Shown: positions 24,701 through 32,705 of the stretch, in pieces
Position numbering within the stretch: position 1 is the first letter of the stretch
Layout: each line of letters starts with the position of its first letter
NCBI GenBank assembly: GCA_017883065.1
Contig: JADGOG010000009.1
Location: forward strand, 1 to 39,456
DNA from: Acidimicrobiales bacterium
Lineage (GTDB): Bacteria > Actinomycetota > Acidimicrobiia > Acidimicrobiales > RAAP-2
Length of the DNA stretch: 39,456 bases
Reading direction: 5' to 3'
Program-made: the position numbers and the translations under genes
The notes under the pieces: model-generated
What the model was told of the DNA's origin: nothing
What the model saw: the letters and a program-made list of their open reading frames with translations, nothing else
Database searches by the model: none

Positions 24701-24902
24701 GGCCGCACCTCCGTGCCCGAAGGAGGCACCGGCCTGGCCGGCGTCGGACCCCGACGTCCGGGCCGAGGACGGTCCGCTGCCCGATCCGCTGAACACTCCC
24801 AGACTCCACGACATCACTGACCGGTCCCTGTCATCCGTATCACTCCATTCCCCCGTGGTGCCGGGACATCCTCATCTCGGCAGATTCTCATCCGATCTGA
24901 AC

Positions 24903-25844
24903 TCATTCCCTCGAAGAAAGGGCCCTGACCAGGCGTTCGAGCGACTCGGTCCACTCGGGAAGCAAGGGAAGGCCTGCCAGCCGGAGCGCGGCGTTGTCCA
25001 GTCTCGAATTGGCCGGACGTGGTGCCGGCCGAGGCGGGTCGAGGTCGGACGTGGAGATGGGCTCGACCCTCGCAGGATCGTGACCCGCGGCAGCCAGGGT
25101 GGCCCGGGCGAAGCCGAACCAGGAGGTCGCTCCCTGGTTGGTGACGTGGAAGGTCCCCGGTCGACGATCGAGCGCCAGTCGGACCACCGCCCGGGCCAGA
25201 TCTGCGGTGAAGGTCGGGCAGCCATGCTGATCGTCGACGAACCGGAGCATGCCGCCTGGGTCAGCCTCGGCCAGGCGGAGGACGGTCTTGACCATGTTGG
25301 CGCCGTGGGCTCCACTGACCCAGGCGGTGCGCACCACGGTGGCCGACGCACCGCAGATCGACTGCACCTCGAGCTCGCCACCGAGCTTGCTCCGTCCGTA
25401 CACCGAGCAGGGGTTGGTCCGGTCCCACTCGTCGTATGGTCGGTCGAGCGAGCCGTCGAATACGTAGTCGGTCGAGATGTACACCAGGTGGGCACCACAT
25501 TCGCGGGCGGCCTCGGCGATGTTGCGGGTACCCAGAGCGTTCACGGCAAAGGCGGTGTCGGGGTCAGACTCACAGTTGTCCACGGCCGTATAGGCCCCGC
25601 CGTGGAGCACGAGGTCGGGTCGGAAGGTCTCGACGGCGGCCCGTACCGCATCCCGGTCGACGACGTCGAGGGTGTCGATGTCGGTCGAGCGGACCTCGAA
25701 CCGCCCTGGCGGCACGGCGGGAAGGATTCCGGTTCCGTCGTCGGCCAGGCCGCCGTCAGGAAGGCCACCTGCCAGCACGTCACAGAGGTCACGGCCGAGC
25801 TGACCCCGGCCACCAGTCACCAGGACCCGGAGCGGGGAAGTCAC
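24903..25844 (-). CDS. rmlD: dTDP-4-dehydrorhamnose reductase
   Basis: A 313-aa reductase doing the last step of dTDP-L-rhamnose synthesis. VLVTGGRGQLGRDL (7-20) binds NADPH; HGGAYTAVDNCESDP (81-95) replaces the common AAYTAVDKAE; YISTDYVFDG (122-131) and YGRSKLGGE (149-157) carry the Thr and Tyr-Lys catalytic residues; RTAWVSG and DDQHGCPT follow as expected. The region around residues 22-48 is a Gly/Asp/Pro-rich insertion between strand and helix. The track start (25886) ignores the GTG at 25844, which overlaps the rmlB stop in a GTGA and is preferred. rmlA and rmlC are not in the window. Confidence 0.92.
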   Translation of the reverse strand: MTSPLRVLVTGGRGQLGRDLCDVLAGGLPDGGLADDGTGILPAVPPGRFEVRSTDIDTLDVVDRDAVRAAVETFRPDLVLHGGAYTAVDNCESDPDTAFAVNALGTRNIAEAARECGAHLVYISTDYVFDGSLDRPYDEWDRTNPCSVYGRSKLGGELEVQSICGASATVVRTAWVSGAHGANMVKTVLRLAEADPGGMLRFVDDQHGCPTFTADLARAVVRLALDRRPGTFHVTNQGATSWFGFARATLAAAGHDPARVEPISTSDLDPPRPAPRPANSRLDNAALRLAGLPLLPEWTESLERLVRALSSRE

Positions 25845-26875
25845 CGAGACGGCGTGGGGCCCGACGTCGATGGACTCGGCGACCAAGCCCCTTCGACTAC
25901 CGGAGCCCGGTCACGCAGCGGCTCCCACCAGCTCCGGTTGGCCGCGTACCAGGCCACGGTGTCGGCCAGGCCCTGAGCGAAGTCCACCGTAGGCTCCCAG
26001 CCCAGTGCCTTGCGGATCTTGCTCGAGTCGAGCAGGTAGCGGCGGTCGTGACTCGGGCGGTCCGGGACGATCTCCTTGAGGCTCTTCGGCTTGCCGGTGG
26101 CGGCGAGCACCGCGTCGGCGATCTCCTCGATGCTGGCCTCGATCCCGCTGCCCACGTTGTAGGTCTCCCCAACGTCGCCATGGTGCAGCACCAGCTCGAT
26201 GGCCCGGCAGTGATCATCGACATGGAGCCACTCGCGGCGGTTCTGGGTAGAGGCGTACAACGGAAGTGGTTGGTCGTCGAGCGCCTTGGCGGTGAAGAGC
26301 GGGATGACCTTCTCGGGGAACTGGTAAGGCCCGTAGTTGTTGCAGCAATTGGTGATGGTGGCGGGCAGGCCGAACGTCTCCACATAGGCCCGCACCGCAT
26401 GGTCTGCACCGGCCTTGGAGGCGTTGTAGGGGGTTCGGGGCCGGTAGGGGGTCTCCTCGGTGAACACCTCGTCCGAGTCGAGGGGCAGGTCCCCGTAGAC
26501 CTCGCAGGTGGAGATGTGGTGGAAACGCGACACCCCGTGGCGCCTGGCCGCCTCGGCCAGGGTCTGGGTCCCGAGCACGTTGGTGCGGAAGAACCGGGAC
26601 GGATCCAGGATGGCCAGGCTGTTGTGGGACTCGGCGGCGAAGTTGACGATGACATCGATCTGGTGGGCTGCCAACGTCTTGGCCACCACATCGAGATCGC
26701 CGATGTCACCCTGGACGAATTCGATCCGTCCCTGCAGGTCGTCGAGATTGGGCAGGTTTCCGGCGTAGGTGAGGACGTCGAAGGCCACGACCTCGTCGCT
26801 GGGATGGTGGTTGACCCAGTAGCGTACGAAGTTCGAACCGATGAAGCCGGCACCGCCGGTGACGAGGAGTCGCAT
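25841..26875 (-). CDS. rmlB: dTDP-glucose 4,6-dehydratase, variant active site
   Basis: A 344-aa extended SDR that converts dTDP-glucose to dTDP-4-keto-6-deoxyglucose. LLVTGGAGFIGSNFVRYW (3-20), DVLTYAGNLPNL (33-44), NFAAESHNSLAILDP (78-92), YNASKAGADHAVRAY (150-164, Tyr150/Lys154), NNYGPYQFPEKVIPLF and NRREWLHVDDHCRAI match the RmlB family. The active-site strand reads ISTCEVYGDL (121-130): the usual Thr-Asp-Glu triad is Thr-Cys-Glu, so the dehydration acid is replaced by Cys. ESHNSLAI also differs from the common ESHVDRSI. A TAACAT box lies 8 bases before the ATG. It heads the leftward sugar operon. A related 4,6-dehydratase with altered substrate is the main alternative. Confidence 0.9.
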   Translation of the reverse strand: MRLLVTGGAGFIGSNFVRYWVNHHPSDEVVAFDVLTYAGNLPNLDDLQGRIEFVQGDIGDLDVVAKTLAAHQIDVIVNFAAESHNSLAILDPSRFFRTNVLGTQTLAEAARRHGVSRFHHISTCEVYGDLPLDSDEVFTEETPYRPRTPYNASKAGADHAVRAYVETFGLPATITNCCNNYGPYQFPEKVIPLFTAKALDDQPLPLYASTQNRREWLHVDDHCRAIELVLHHGDVGETYNVGSGIEASIEEIADAVLAATGKPKSLKEIVPDRPSHDRRYLLDSSKIRKALGWEPTVDFAQGLADTVAWYAANRSWWEPLRDRAPVVEGAWSPSPSTSGPTPSR

Positions 26876-26889
26876 CGGGCGAGATGTTA
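26876..26889 (-). promoter_or_regulatory. Leaderless -10 box for rmlB and the sugar operon
   Basis: On the minus strand TAACAT (26889-26884) is followed by 8 bases and the rmlB ATG at 26875, with no Shine-Dalgarno sequence between. Confidence 0.45.
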
Positions 26890-26925
26890 CTCGGGATGGG
26901 ACCGGCGACCCGGCACGTGGTCGCT

Positions 26926-27705
26926 TCAGGATCCGGGACGGATGTGGATCACGTCGCCGGCCACCACGGTCCGGGCCACGCCTCCGGCATCAACCACCAG
27001 GTGACCCTCGGCGGTCACCTGGGTCGCCGTCCCCTCGAACCATCCCTCGGACAGCTCCACCCGGACCCGGGTCCCGACGGTGGTACACCGGCTGGCGAGA
27101 TCCGCCGCCTGACATGCCCGTCCCGCCGCCGACTCCAACGCCTCGACCCTGGGATCCAAGGCGGCCAGGAGGGCGTCGAGCAGTGCGGAGCGATCGACCG
27201 GTCGTCCCACTAGCTGGCGGAGCGAAGTGGCCACCCCCACCAGCTCGGGCGGGAGGTCCTGGTCGGTGGCCGGCCAATTGACGTTGATGCCGATCCCGAC
27301 CACCACCGGCGGCAGCTCGGAGCCTTCGGCTCCGGTCAGATCGGCCTCGGCCAGCACGCCGGCCACCTTCCTCCCGTCGGATGCCTGCAGGTCGTTGGGC
27401 CACTTGATGCCCAGTTCGAGACCCTGGGTGGTGAGCACCGCCTCGGTCGCGGCCAACGCCACCACCGCGCTGGCCAGATGGCGTTGCTCGGCCGGCAGGT
27501 CGGGGCGGAGAAGGACCGACATCAAGAGGTTCGATCCGGGCGGTGCCTCCCACCGTCGGCCCAGACGACCCCGACCGGCGGACTGGTGGTCCGCCACCGC
27601 CACCACCCCACCGGGGGCACCGGCCCTGGCCTCGTCGAGGAGGTAGCGATTGGTGGAGTCGATCGAGTCGAAGTGCCGGATATCGGTGAACCTGGGCTCC
27701 GGCAT
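26926..27705 (-). CDS. birA: Biotin-[acetyl-CoA-carboxylase] ligase, monofunctional
   Basis: A 259-aa ligase that makes biotinyl-AMP and attaches biotin to the lysine of carboxyl carrier domains. HFDSIDSTNRYLLDEA (11-26), the biotin-binding loop GRGRLGRRW (44-52), LELGIKWPNDL (96-106, catalytic Lys101), RKVAGVLAE (112-120) and GIGINVNW are the family signatures; a C-terminal SH3-like domain ends the protein (ARTVVAGDVIHI). There is no N-terminal winged helix, so it is not itself a repressor. The ATG at 27705 is chosen over the track's GTG at 27714 because a TAGGGT box ends exactly 7 bases before it. It is divergent from a biotin-dependent carboxylase, its obvious substrate. Confidence 0.95.
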   Translation of the reverse strand: MPEPRFTDIRHFDSIDSTNRYLLDEARAGAPGGVVAVADHQSAGRGRLGRRWEAPPGSNLLMSVLLRPDLPAEQRHLASAVVALAATEAVLTTQGLELGIKWPNDLQASDGRKVAGVLAEADLTGAEGSELPPVVVGIGINVNWPATDQDLPPELVGVATSLRQLVGRPVDRSALLDALLAALDPRVEALESAAGRACQAADLASRCTTVGTRVRVELSEGWFEGTATQVTAEGHLVVDAGGVARTVVAGDVIHIRPGS

Positions 27706-27718
27706 GGCACACACCCTA
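27706..27718 (-). promoter_or_regulatory. Leaderless -10 box for birA
   Basis: On the minus strand TAGGGT (27718-27713) is followed by 7 bases and ATG at 27705; this decides the start codon in favour of MPEPRFTD over the upstream GTG. Confidence 0.5.
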
Positions 27719-27733
27719 CGGGCCGTGACAGTG

Positions 27734-27752
27734 TTATATCGCCTCGAGGCGA
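27734..27752 (+). promoter_or_regulatory. Carboxylase promoter -10 and overlapping 14-bp palindrome
   Basis: TTATAT at 27734-27739 is a good -10 for rightward transcription of the carboxylase gene. TCGCCTCGAGGCGA at 27739-27752 is a perfect 14-bp palindrome that begins on the last base of the -10 and covers the expected start site. TCGCCTC recurs 8 bases later (27761-27767). The position suits a repressor operator controlling the carboxylase; the protein that would bind is unknown. Confidence 0.45.
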
Positions 27753-27794
27753 CCAGTGGGTCGCCTCATGTCCGTCCGATTCGAAAGGCGCAGC

Positions 27795-29576
27795 GTGCTC
27801 AAGAAGGTTCTCATCGCCAACCGGGGAGAGATCGCGGTCAGGGTCATCAGGACCTGCCGCGAACTGGGGGTGGCCACCGTCGCCGTCTACTCCGACCTCG
27901 ATCGTGACGCGCTGCACGTCCGACTGGCCGACGAGGCCTACTCGCTCGGGGGGCAGACCGCGGCGGAGAGCTACCTCAATACCGAGGCCATCCTCGATGT
28001 CATCGAGAAGAGCGGAGCCGACGCCGTCCACCCCGGCTACGGGTTCTTCTCCGAGAACACCGACTTCGCCAGGGCCATCACCGAGCGCGGCGTCACCTTC
28101 GTCGGTCCCCCGCCCGAGGCCATCGAGGTGATGGGCGACAAGATCAGCTCGCGGCATGCGGCCGAGCGGGTCGGCGTGTCCGGGGTGCCCGGACGATCCG
28201 AGGTCCTCGCCTCGCCGGACGAGGTCGTCGCGTTCGGAGACGAGTTCGGTTGGCCTGTGGCCATCAAGGCCGCCTACGGCGGTGGTGGTCGGGGCATGAA
28301 GGTGGTGGCCGGTCCCGATCAGGCGGCCGAGGCCCTCGAGTCGGCCAAACGGGAGTCCCTCTCCTACTTCGGTCGGGACGAGTGCTATGTGGAGCGGTAC
28401 CTGGCCTGGCCACGCCACGTGGAGATGCAGATCATCGCCGACACCCACGGGAACACCCTGTGGCTGGGCGAGCGTGACTGTTCCGCCCAGCGTCGCCATC
28501 AGAAGCTCATCGAGGAGAGCCCGGCACCCAACTTCCCAGACGACGTCCGCCAGGCGATGGGCGAGGCGTCGGTCAAGGTGGCTCGGGCCTGCGGGTACGT
28601 CAACGCCGGCACGGTCGAGTTCCTCTATCAGGACGGCGAGTTCTTCTTCCTCGAGATGAACACCCGTCTGCAGGTGGAGCACCCGGTCACCGAGCTGGTT
28701 ACCGGCCTCGACCTGGTCGAGTGGCAGCTCCGGGTGGCCTCGGGAGAGGCCCTCGGGTTCACCCAGGACGACGTCCGACGCAACGGTCACGCCATCGAGG
28801 TGCGTATCAACGCGGAGAACCCGGCCGGTGGCGCATTCACCCCGTCGCCGGGCACCATCTCCCGCTTCCTCATGCCCGGGGGGCCCGGGGTCCGGCTCGA
28901 CACCGGCTACGCGTCCGGGGACACGGTCAGCCAGTTCTACGACAATCTGGTGGCCAAGCTGGTGGTCTGGGGCCACGACCGCGAGGCGGCGCGACGCAGG
29001 ATGTTGCGGGCCATCGACGAGACGGTGATCGACGGCGTGGCCACCACCCTTCCCGCCGACGTGGCCATCCTCTCCCATCCCGACTTCGTCGCCGGTGAGC
29101 ATTCGACCAACTGGGTCGAGCAGTCCCTGGACCTGACCGGCATGGTGTCCGTCGGCACCGAGGCTCCGCCCGCACCTGCGACCCCCGATGGGGAGGAGGC
29201 CGCTCCCCGGGTCCTCCGGGACGTCACCGCCGAAGTGGACGGACGCCGCTACCAGGTGAAGCTCTGGGTGCCCGACCTCGGCGACGCGGTGGTCGCATCC
29301 GGTGGGGGTGCCTCCAAGGCCGCGGGGCCGAAGCGACCGAAGGCGGCGGCATCCGGCGCCGGATCGGGAACGGTGGCCGTCCCCATGCAGGGAACTATCG
29401 TCAAGGTACTGGTGGTCGAAGGTGACACCGTCGAAGTCGGCCAGACGGTCTGCGTGCTGGAGGCGATGAAGATGGAGAACAACGTCATCGCCGAACGGGC
29501 GGGCATGGTCAAAGAGGTCCGGGTCCAGGCAGGCGAGTCGGTCGGCCCGGGCGACGTCATCGCCGTCATCGAGTAG
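27795..29576 (+). CDS. Acetyl-/propionyl-CoA carboxylase alpha subunit (biotin carboxylase + carrier)
   Basis: A 593-aa subunit carrying biotin carboxylase (about 1-445) and a C-terminal biotinyl carrier domain. LKKVLIANRGEIAVRVIRT starts the fold; YGGGGRGMKVV (161-171) is the ATP-grasp glycine loop; ERDCSAQRRHQKLIEE, EFFFLEMNTRLQVEHPVTE and IEVRINAE are catalytic-core blocks; an Ala/Gly/Lys linker leads to EAMKMENN, with biotinylated Lys at about 559. It resembles actinobacterial AccA3. It activates CO2 for transfer by a separate beta subunit, not present here. Of three possible starts I choose GTG at 27795, with AAAGG 6 bases upstream; GTG 27756 and ATG 27768 lack a site. The M20 gene follows after 16 bases. 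Confidence 0.95.
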   Translation: MLKKVLIANRGEIAVRVIRTCRELGVATVAVYSDLDRDALHVRLADEAYSLGGQTAAESYLNTEAILDVIEKSGADAVHPGYGFFSENTDFARAITERGVTFVGPPPEAIEVMGDKISSRHAAERVGVSGVPGRSEVLASPDEVVAFGDEFGWPVAIKAAYGGGGRGMKVVAGPDQAAEALESAKRESLSYFGRDECYVERYLAWPRHVEMQIIADTHGNTLWLGERDCSAQRRHQKLIEESPAPNFPDDVRQAMGEASVKVARACGYVNAGTVEFLYQDGEFFFLEMNTRLQVEHPVTELVTGLDLVEWQLRVASGEALGFTQDDVRRNGHAIEVRINAENPAGGAFTPSPGTISRFLMPGGPGVRLDTGYASGDTVSQFYDNLVAKLVVWGHDREAARRRMLRAIDETVIDGVATTLPADVAILSHPDFVAGEHSTNWVEQSLDLTGMVSVGTEAPPAPATPDGEEAAPRVLRDVTAEVDGRRYQVKLWVPDLGDAVVASGGGASKAAGPKRPKAAASGAGSGTVAVPMQGTIVKVLVVEGDTVEVGQTVCVLEAMKMENNVIAERAGMVKEVRVQAGESVGPGDVIAVIE

Positions 29577-29592
29577 CGGGGTCGTCGACGCC

Positions 29593-30759
29593 ATGGCCGA
29601 GGTCGCCGGGCTGAAGGGCGATGCCCGGGCCGCCATCGACGCCCGGCTGGGTGGCCTGGTCGAACTCAGTCACACCATCCACGACCACCCCGAGACCTCC
29701 TTCGAGGAGGAGCAGGCCTGCGCCTGGACTGCGGACGCCCTGGAGGCCGGGGGGTTCTCGGTGACCAGGGGCACATCGGGCATGCCCACCGCGTTCACCG
29801 CCGAGCTCGGCAAGGGTCCGATGGTGGTGGCGCTGTGTGCCGAGTACGACGCGCTCCCCGGTGTGGGCCACGCCTGCGGTCACAACATCATCGCCGCCTC
29901 AGCGGTGGGCGCCGGCATCGGCCTGGCCGGACTGGCCGACAGGCTGGGGCTCACCGTGCGGGTGCTCGGCACCCCCGCCGAGGAAGGCGGCGGCGGCAAG
30001 ATCACCATGTTGGATGACGGCGTGTTCGACGATGTCCACGCCGCCATGATGATCCATCCCTGGCCGACCGAGCGGCTCCAGGGCACCTGTCTGGCCGTCT
30101 CCCACTTCGACATCACCTTCACCGGAAAGAGTGCCCACGCCTCGGCGGCTCCCTTCGAGGGGGTCAATGCCGGAGACGCCTTGGCCATCGCCCAGGTGGC
30201 CGTCGGGATGCTCCGCCAGCAGTTCCGTCCCGGTGACCAGGTCCACGGGATCACCACCTACGGTGGCCAGGCCGCCAACATCATCCCCGAGTCGGTCACC
30301 GGCCGGTTCATGTGCCGCTCGACCACGCTCGCCGGGCTCGCACTGCTCGAGCCGCGGGTGATGGCCTGCTTCGAAGCCGGGGCGGTGGCCACGGGCGCCT
30401 CCTTCAGCCGCACCGACCTGGCGCCCGTCTACTCCCACATGGAGAGCGACCAGGGTCTCTTGTCCCTGTACCGCACCAACGCCGAGGCGCTTGGTCGCAC
30501 CTTCTCCCTCGACGACGAACAGGTGCCGCGACCAACCTTCTCCACCGACATGGCCAACGTGTCCCTGGCGGTGCCCACCATCCATCCCCTGGTGCGGATC
30601 GAGGCCGGCGGATCGGTCAACCATCAACCGGAGTTCGCCGCAGCCTGTGTCACGCCGTCGGCGGACACCGCGGTGCGGGACGGGGCCCTGGCCATGGCCT
30701 GGACGGCCATCGACGCCGCCCAGCCCGGCACCTTGCGGGACCGCCTGCTCGACCGCTGA
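29593..30759 (+). CDS. M20 family amidohydrolase (AbgB/PM20D2-like)
   Basis: A 388-aa predicted metal-dependent amidohydrolase or dipeptidase. Signatures are LVELSHTIHDHPETSFEEE (22-40), VVALCAEYDALPGVGHACGHN (78-98), with Cys95 and His97 as metal ligands in the M20D style, GTPAEEGGGGK (127-137, general-base and ligand Glu pair), MIHPWP (153-158) and STDMANVSL plus NHQPEF near the end. The middle third is the dimerisation domain (FDITFTGKSAHASAAPFEGVNAGDA). It has no signal peptide. It follows the carboxylase gene by 16 bases and should share its transcript; p-aminobenzoyl-glutamate or N-acyl amino acid substrates are guesses from relatives. Confidence 0.9.
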   Translation: MAEVAGLKGDARAAIDARLGGLVELSHTIHDHPETSFEEEQACAWTADALEAGGFSVTRGTSGMPTAFTAELGKGPMVVALCAEYDALPGVGHACGHNIIAASAVGAGIGLAGLADRLGLTVRVLGTPAEEGGGGKITMLDDGVFDDVHAAMMIHPWPTERLQGTCLAVSHFDITFTGKSAHASAAPFEGVNAGDALAIAQVAVGMLRQQFRPGDQVHGITTYGGQAANIIPESVTGRFMCRSTTLAGLALLEPRVMACFEAGAVATGASFSRTDLAPVYSHMESDQGLLSLYRTNAEALGRTFSLDDEQVPRPTFSTDMANVSLAVPTIHPLVRIEAGGSVNHQPEFAAACVTPSADTAVRDGALAMAWTAIDAAQPGTLRDRLLDR

Positions 30760-30763
30760 ATCC

Positions 30764-30798
30764 CACCCGGGCAGTGTGGCCTGCGCTCCCACCGGGTG
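30764..30798 (+). terminator. Possible hairpin after the M20 gene
   Basis: CACCCGG (30764-30770) and CCGGGTG (30792-30798) form a 7-bp stem with a 21-base loop, starting 5 bases after the stop codon; the loop could form a further small stem. No U-tract follows. The remaining bases up to 31046, in a convergent gap of 287 bases, hold nothing I can support. Confidence 0.3.
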
Positions 30799-31046
30799 CG
30801 GACCTCTTCGGCTCGTACGCCACTCGAGCCCGGGCTGAGAAGGTGCGCAGGACCCTTGAACCCGCCGAACATCTTCTCGTCTTCCTACCAATAGTACGGT
30901 CCGGCAGGTGTCATCGGGGGTACTCAACGTATGCGACCGGCGAAACAGGCCCGCCAGGATGGCGGCCCGCGCCTGGAGCACCGACGGTGGCCCCTCGGCC
31001 GGTACGCCCCACCCGCGGTGCGACGCGGGCCGCCATGCAGCGCTGG

Positions 31047-32654
31047 TCAGCCGTTCGGGTGGAACTCGCCGAACACGCCGCGCAACACGTCGGACACCTC
31101 GCCGAGGGTGGCCATGGCGGCCAGGGCCGTCTTCATGGGAATCAGCAGGTTCTGGGTGCCACGGGCCGCCGCCTCCATGTCGGCCAGGGCCGCGTCCACC
31201 GCACCTTGATCGCGCTCCGAACGGACCCGCTTGACCCGGGCCACCTGTGAGCGTTGGAGCTCGGGGTCGATCGGGAAGACCTCGGTGGTCTCGAGCTCCT
31301 CGTCGACGAACTTGTTCACACCGACGATGATCTTCTCGCTGGAATCGATGTCCTTGGCGTAGGCATAGGCGGCCTGCTCGATCTCCTGTTGCATGTACTG
31401 GGCCTCGATGGCGTCCACCGCCCCGCCCATGGCGTCGATCCGCTCGAGGTACTCCCAGGCACCCTTCTCCACCTCGTCGGTCAGCGACTCGACGAACCAC
31501 GAGCCGGCCAGTGGATCGACCGTGTCGGCGATCCCCGACTCGTAGCCCACGATCTGCTGGGTGCGCAGCGCGACCTTGGCCGCCCGCTGGGTCGGCAGGC
31601 CGAGTGCCTCGTCGAACCCGTTGGTGTGGAGACTCTGGGTGCCGCCCAGTGCCGCAGCCAGGGCCTGCAGGGTCACCCTGACGATGTTGTTCTCCGGCTG
31701 CTGGGCGGTGAGTGTCGACCCGCCGGTCTGTGTGTGGAAGCGGAGCAACGTCGACTTCTTGTCCTTGGCCCCGAAGCGCTCGGTCATGATCTTGGCCCAC
31801 ATCCGGCGGGCGGCCCGATACTTGGCCACCTCCTCGAACAGGTTGTTGTGGGCATTCCAGAAGAAGCTGAGTCGGGGGGCGAAGGCATCCACGTCGAGGC
31901 CGGCGGCCAGCGCGGCGTCCACGTAGGCGATGCCGTTGGCGATGGTGAAGGCGATCTCCTGCACCGCCGTCGATCCAGCTTCGCGGATGTGATAGCCGGA
32001 GATGGAGATGGTGTTCCACGCCGGGAGATGCTCGGCGCAGTAGGAGAAGGTGTCGGTGACCAGCCGCATCGAAGGTCGCGGCGGGTAGATGTAGGTGCCG
32101 CGGGCGACGTACTCCTTCAAGATGTCGTTCTGGATGGTGCCGCCCAGCTGCTTCGGGTCCACGCCGTTCTCCTCGGCGACCAGTTGGTAGAAGAGCAAGA
32201 GGATGGCAGCGGTGGCGTTGATGGTCATCGAGGTGGTGACCTGGTCGAGCGGGAGGCCGGCCAGAAGCAGGCGCATGTCGGCCATCGAGTCGATGGCCAC
32301 CCCCACCTTGCCGACCTCGCCCTCCGAGCGCGGGTGGTCCGAGTCGTATCCCATCTGGGTGGGCAGGTCGAACGCGCACGACAGGCCGGTCTGGCCTGCG
32401 CCGAGCAGGAACTTGAACCGCTCGTTGGTCGACTCGGCGGTACCGAAGCCGGCGTACTGGCGCATGGTCCACAGGCGGCCCCGGTACATGTCGGGGCGGA
32501 TCCCCCGGGTGTAGGGGTACTGCCCGGGCGAGCCGAGCTGTTGGTCAGGGTCCCAGCTGTCCAGATCGTCCGGTCCGTAGACCTGCCGGATCTCGATGCC
32601 CGAGTCGGTGAGCCGCTTGCGTTCGGGGGAAGGGGACGCGTTCTTGGGTGCCAT
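31047..32654 (-). CDS. Methylmalonyl-CoA mutase-type large subunit (catalytic barrel only)
   Basis: A 535-aa acyl-CoA mutase barrel that isomerises methylmalonyl-CoA and succinyl-CoA or a close analogue. [25 protein letters not shown] (46-70) carries the conserved Tyr (about residue 67) equivalent to Tyr89 of the P. shermanii enzyme; isobutyryl- and 2-hydroxyisobutyryl-CoA mutases have Phe or Ile there. [58 protein letters not shown] and [16 protein letters not shown] are typical. The C-terminal B12-binding domain is missing, so it needs a separate small subunit, as in archaeal-type mutases; none is in the window. ATG at 32654 lies 7 bases after a TAACCT box. Confidence 0.9.
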   Translation of the reverse strand: MAPKNASPSPERKRLTDSGIEIRQVYGPDDLDSWDPDQQLGSPGQYPYTRGIRPDMYRGRLWTMRQYAGFGTAESTNERFKFLLGAGQTGLSCAFDLPTQMGYDSDHPRSEGEVGKVGVAIDSMADMRLLLAGLPLDQVTTSMTINATAAILLLFYQLVAEENGVDPKQLGGTIQNDILKEYVARGTYIYPPRPSMRLVTDTFSYCAEHLPAWNTISISGYHIREAGSTAVQEIAFTIANGIAYVDAALAAGLDVDAFAPRLSFFWNAHNNLFEEVAKYRAARRMWAKIMTERFGAKDKKSTLLRFHTQTGGSTLTAQQPENNIVRVTLQALAAALGGTQSLHTNGFDEALGLPTQRAAKVALRTQQIVGYESGIADTVDPLAGSWFVESLTDEVEKGAWEYLERIDAMGGAVDAIEAQYMQQEIEQAAYAYAKDIDSSEKIIVGVNKFVDEELETTEVFPIDPELQRSQVARVKRVRSERDQGAVDAALADMEAAARGTQNLLIPMKTALAAMATLGEVSDVLRGVFGEFHPNG

Positions 32655-32667
32655 GGGCCACAGGTTA
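32655..32667 (-). promoter_or_regulatory. Leaderless -10 box for the mutase gene
   Basis: On the minus strand TAACCT (32667-32662) is followed by 7 bases and ATG at 32654. It lies in the 51 bases after the ThiF-type gene and suggests separate transcription. Confidence 0.45.
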
Positions 32668-32705
32668 CGGTTTCCGGCCGTCGCCGGAAAAAGCAGCCCG
32701 GAGGA

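Noticed and set aside
24701-24817. N-terminal extension of UDP-glucose dehydrogenase
   Set aside because: Gly/Ser/Ala-rich and not part of the family; a GGAGG site supports the internal GTG at 24700 instead.
27522-29636. 704-aa minus-strand ORF opposite the carboxylase gene
   Set aside because: Antisense shadow of a clear biotin carboxylase frame.
30760-31046. Possible cobalamin riboswitch or small gene near the mutase
   Set aside because: The gap is downstream, not upstream, of the mutase, and I could not find a B12-box or supported ORF.
29899-32472. 857-aa minus-strand ORF
   Set aside because: It is a stop-free shadow of the mutase gene in another frame and is antisense to the M20 gene; composition is Arg/Gly-rich with no motifs.
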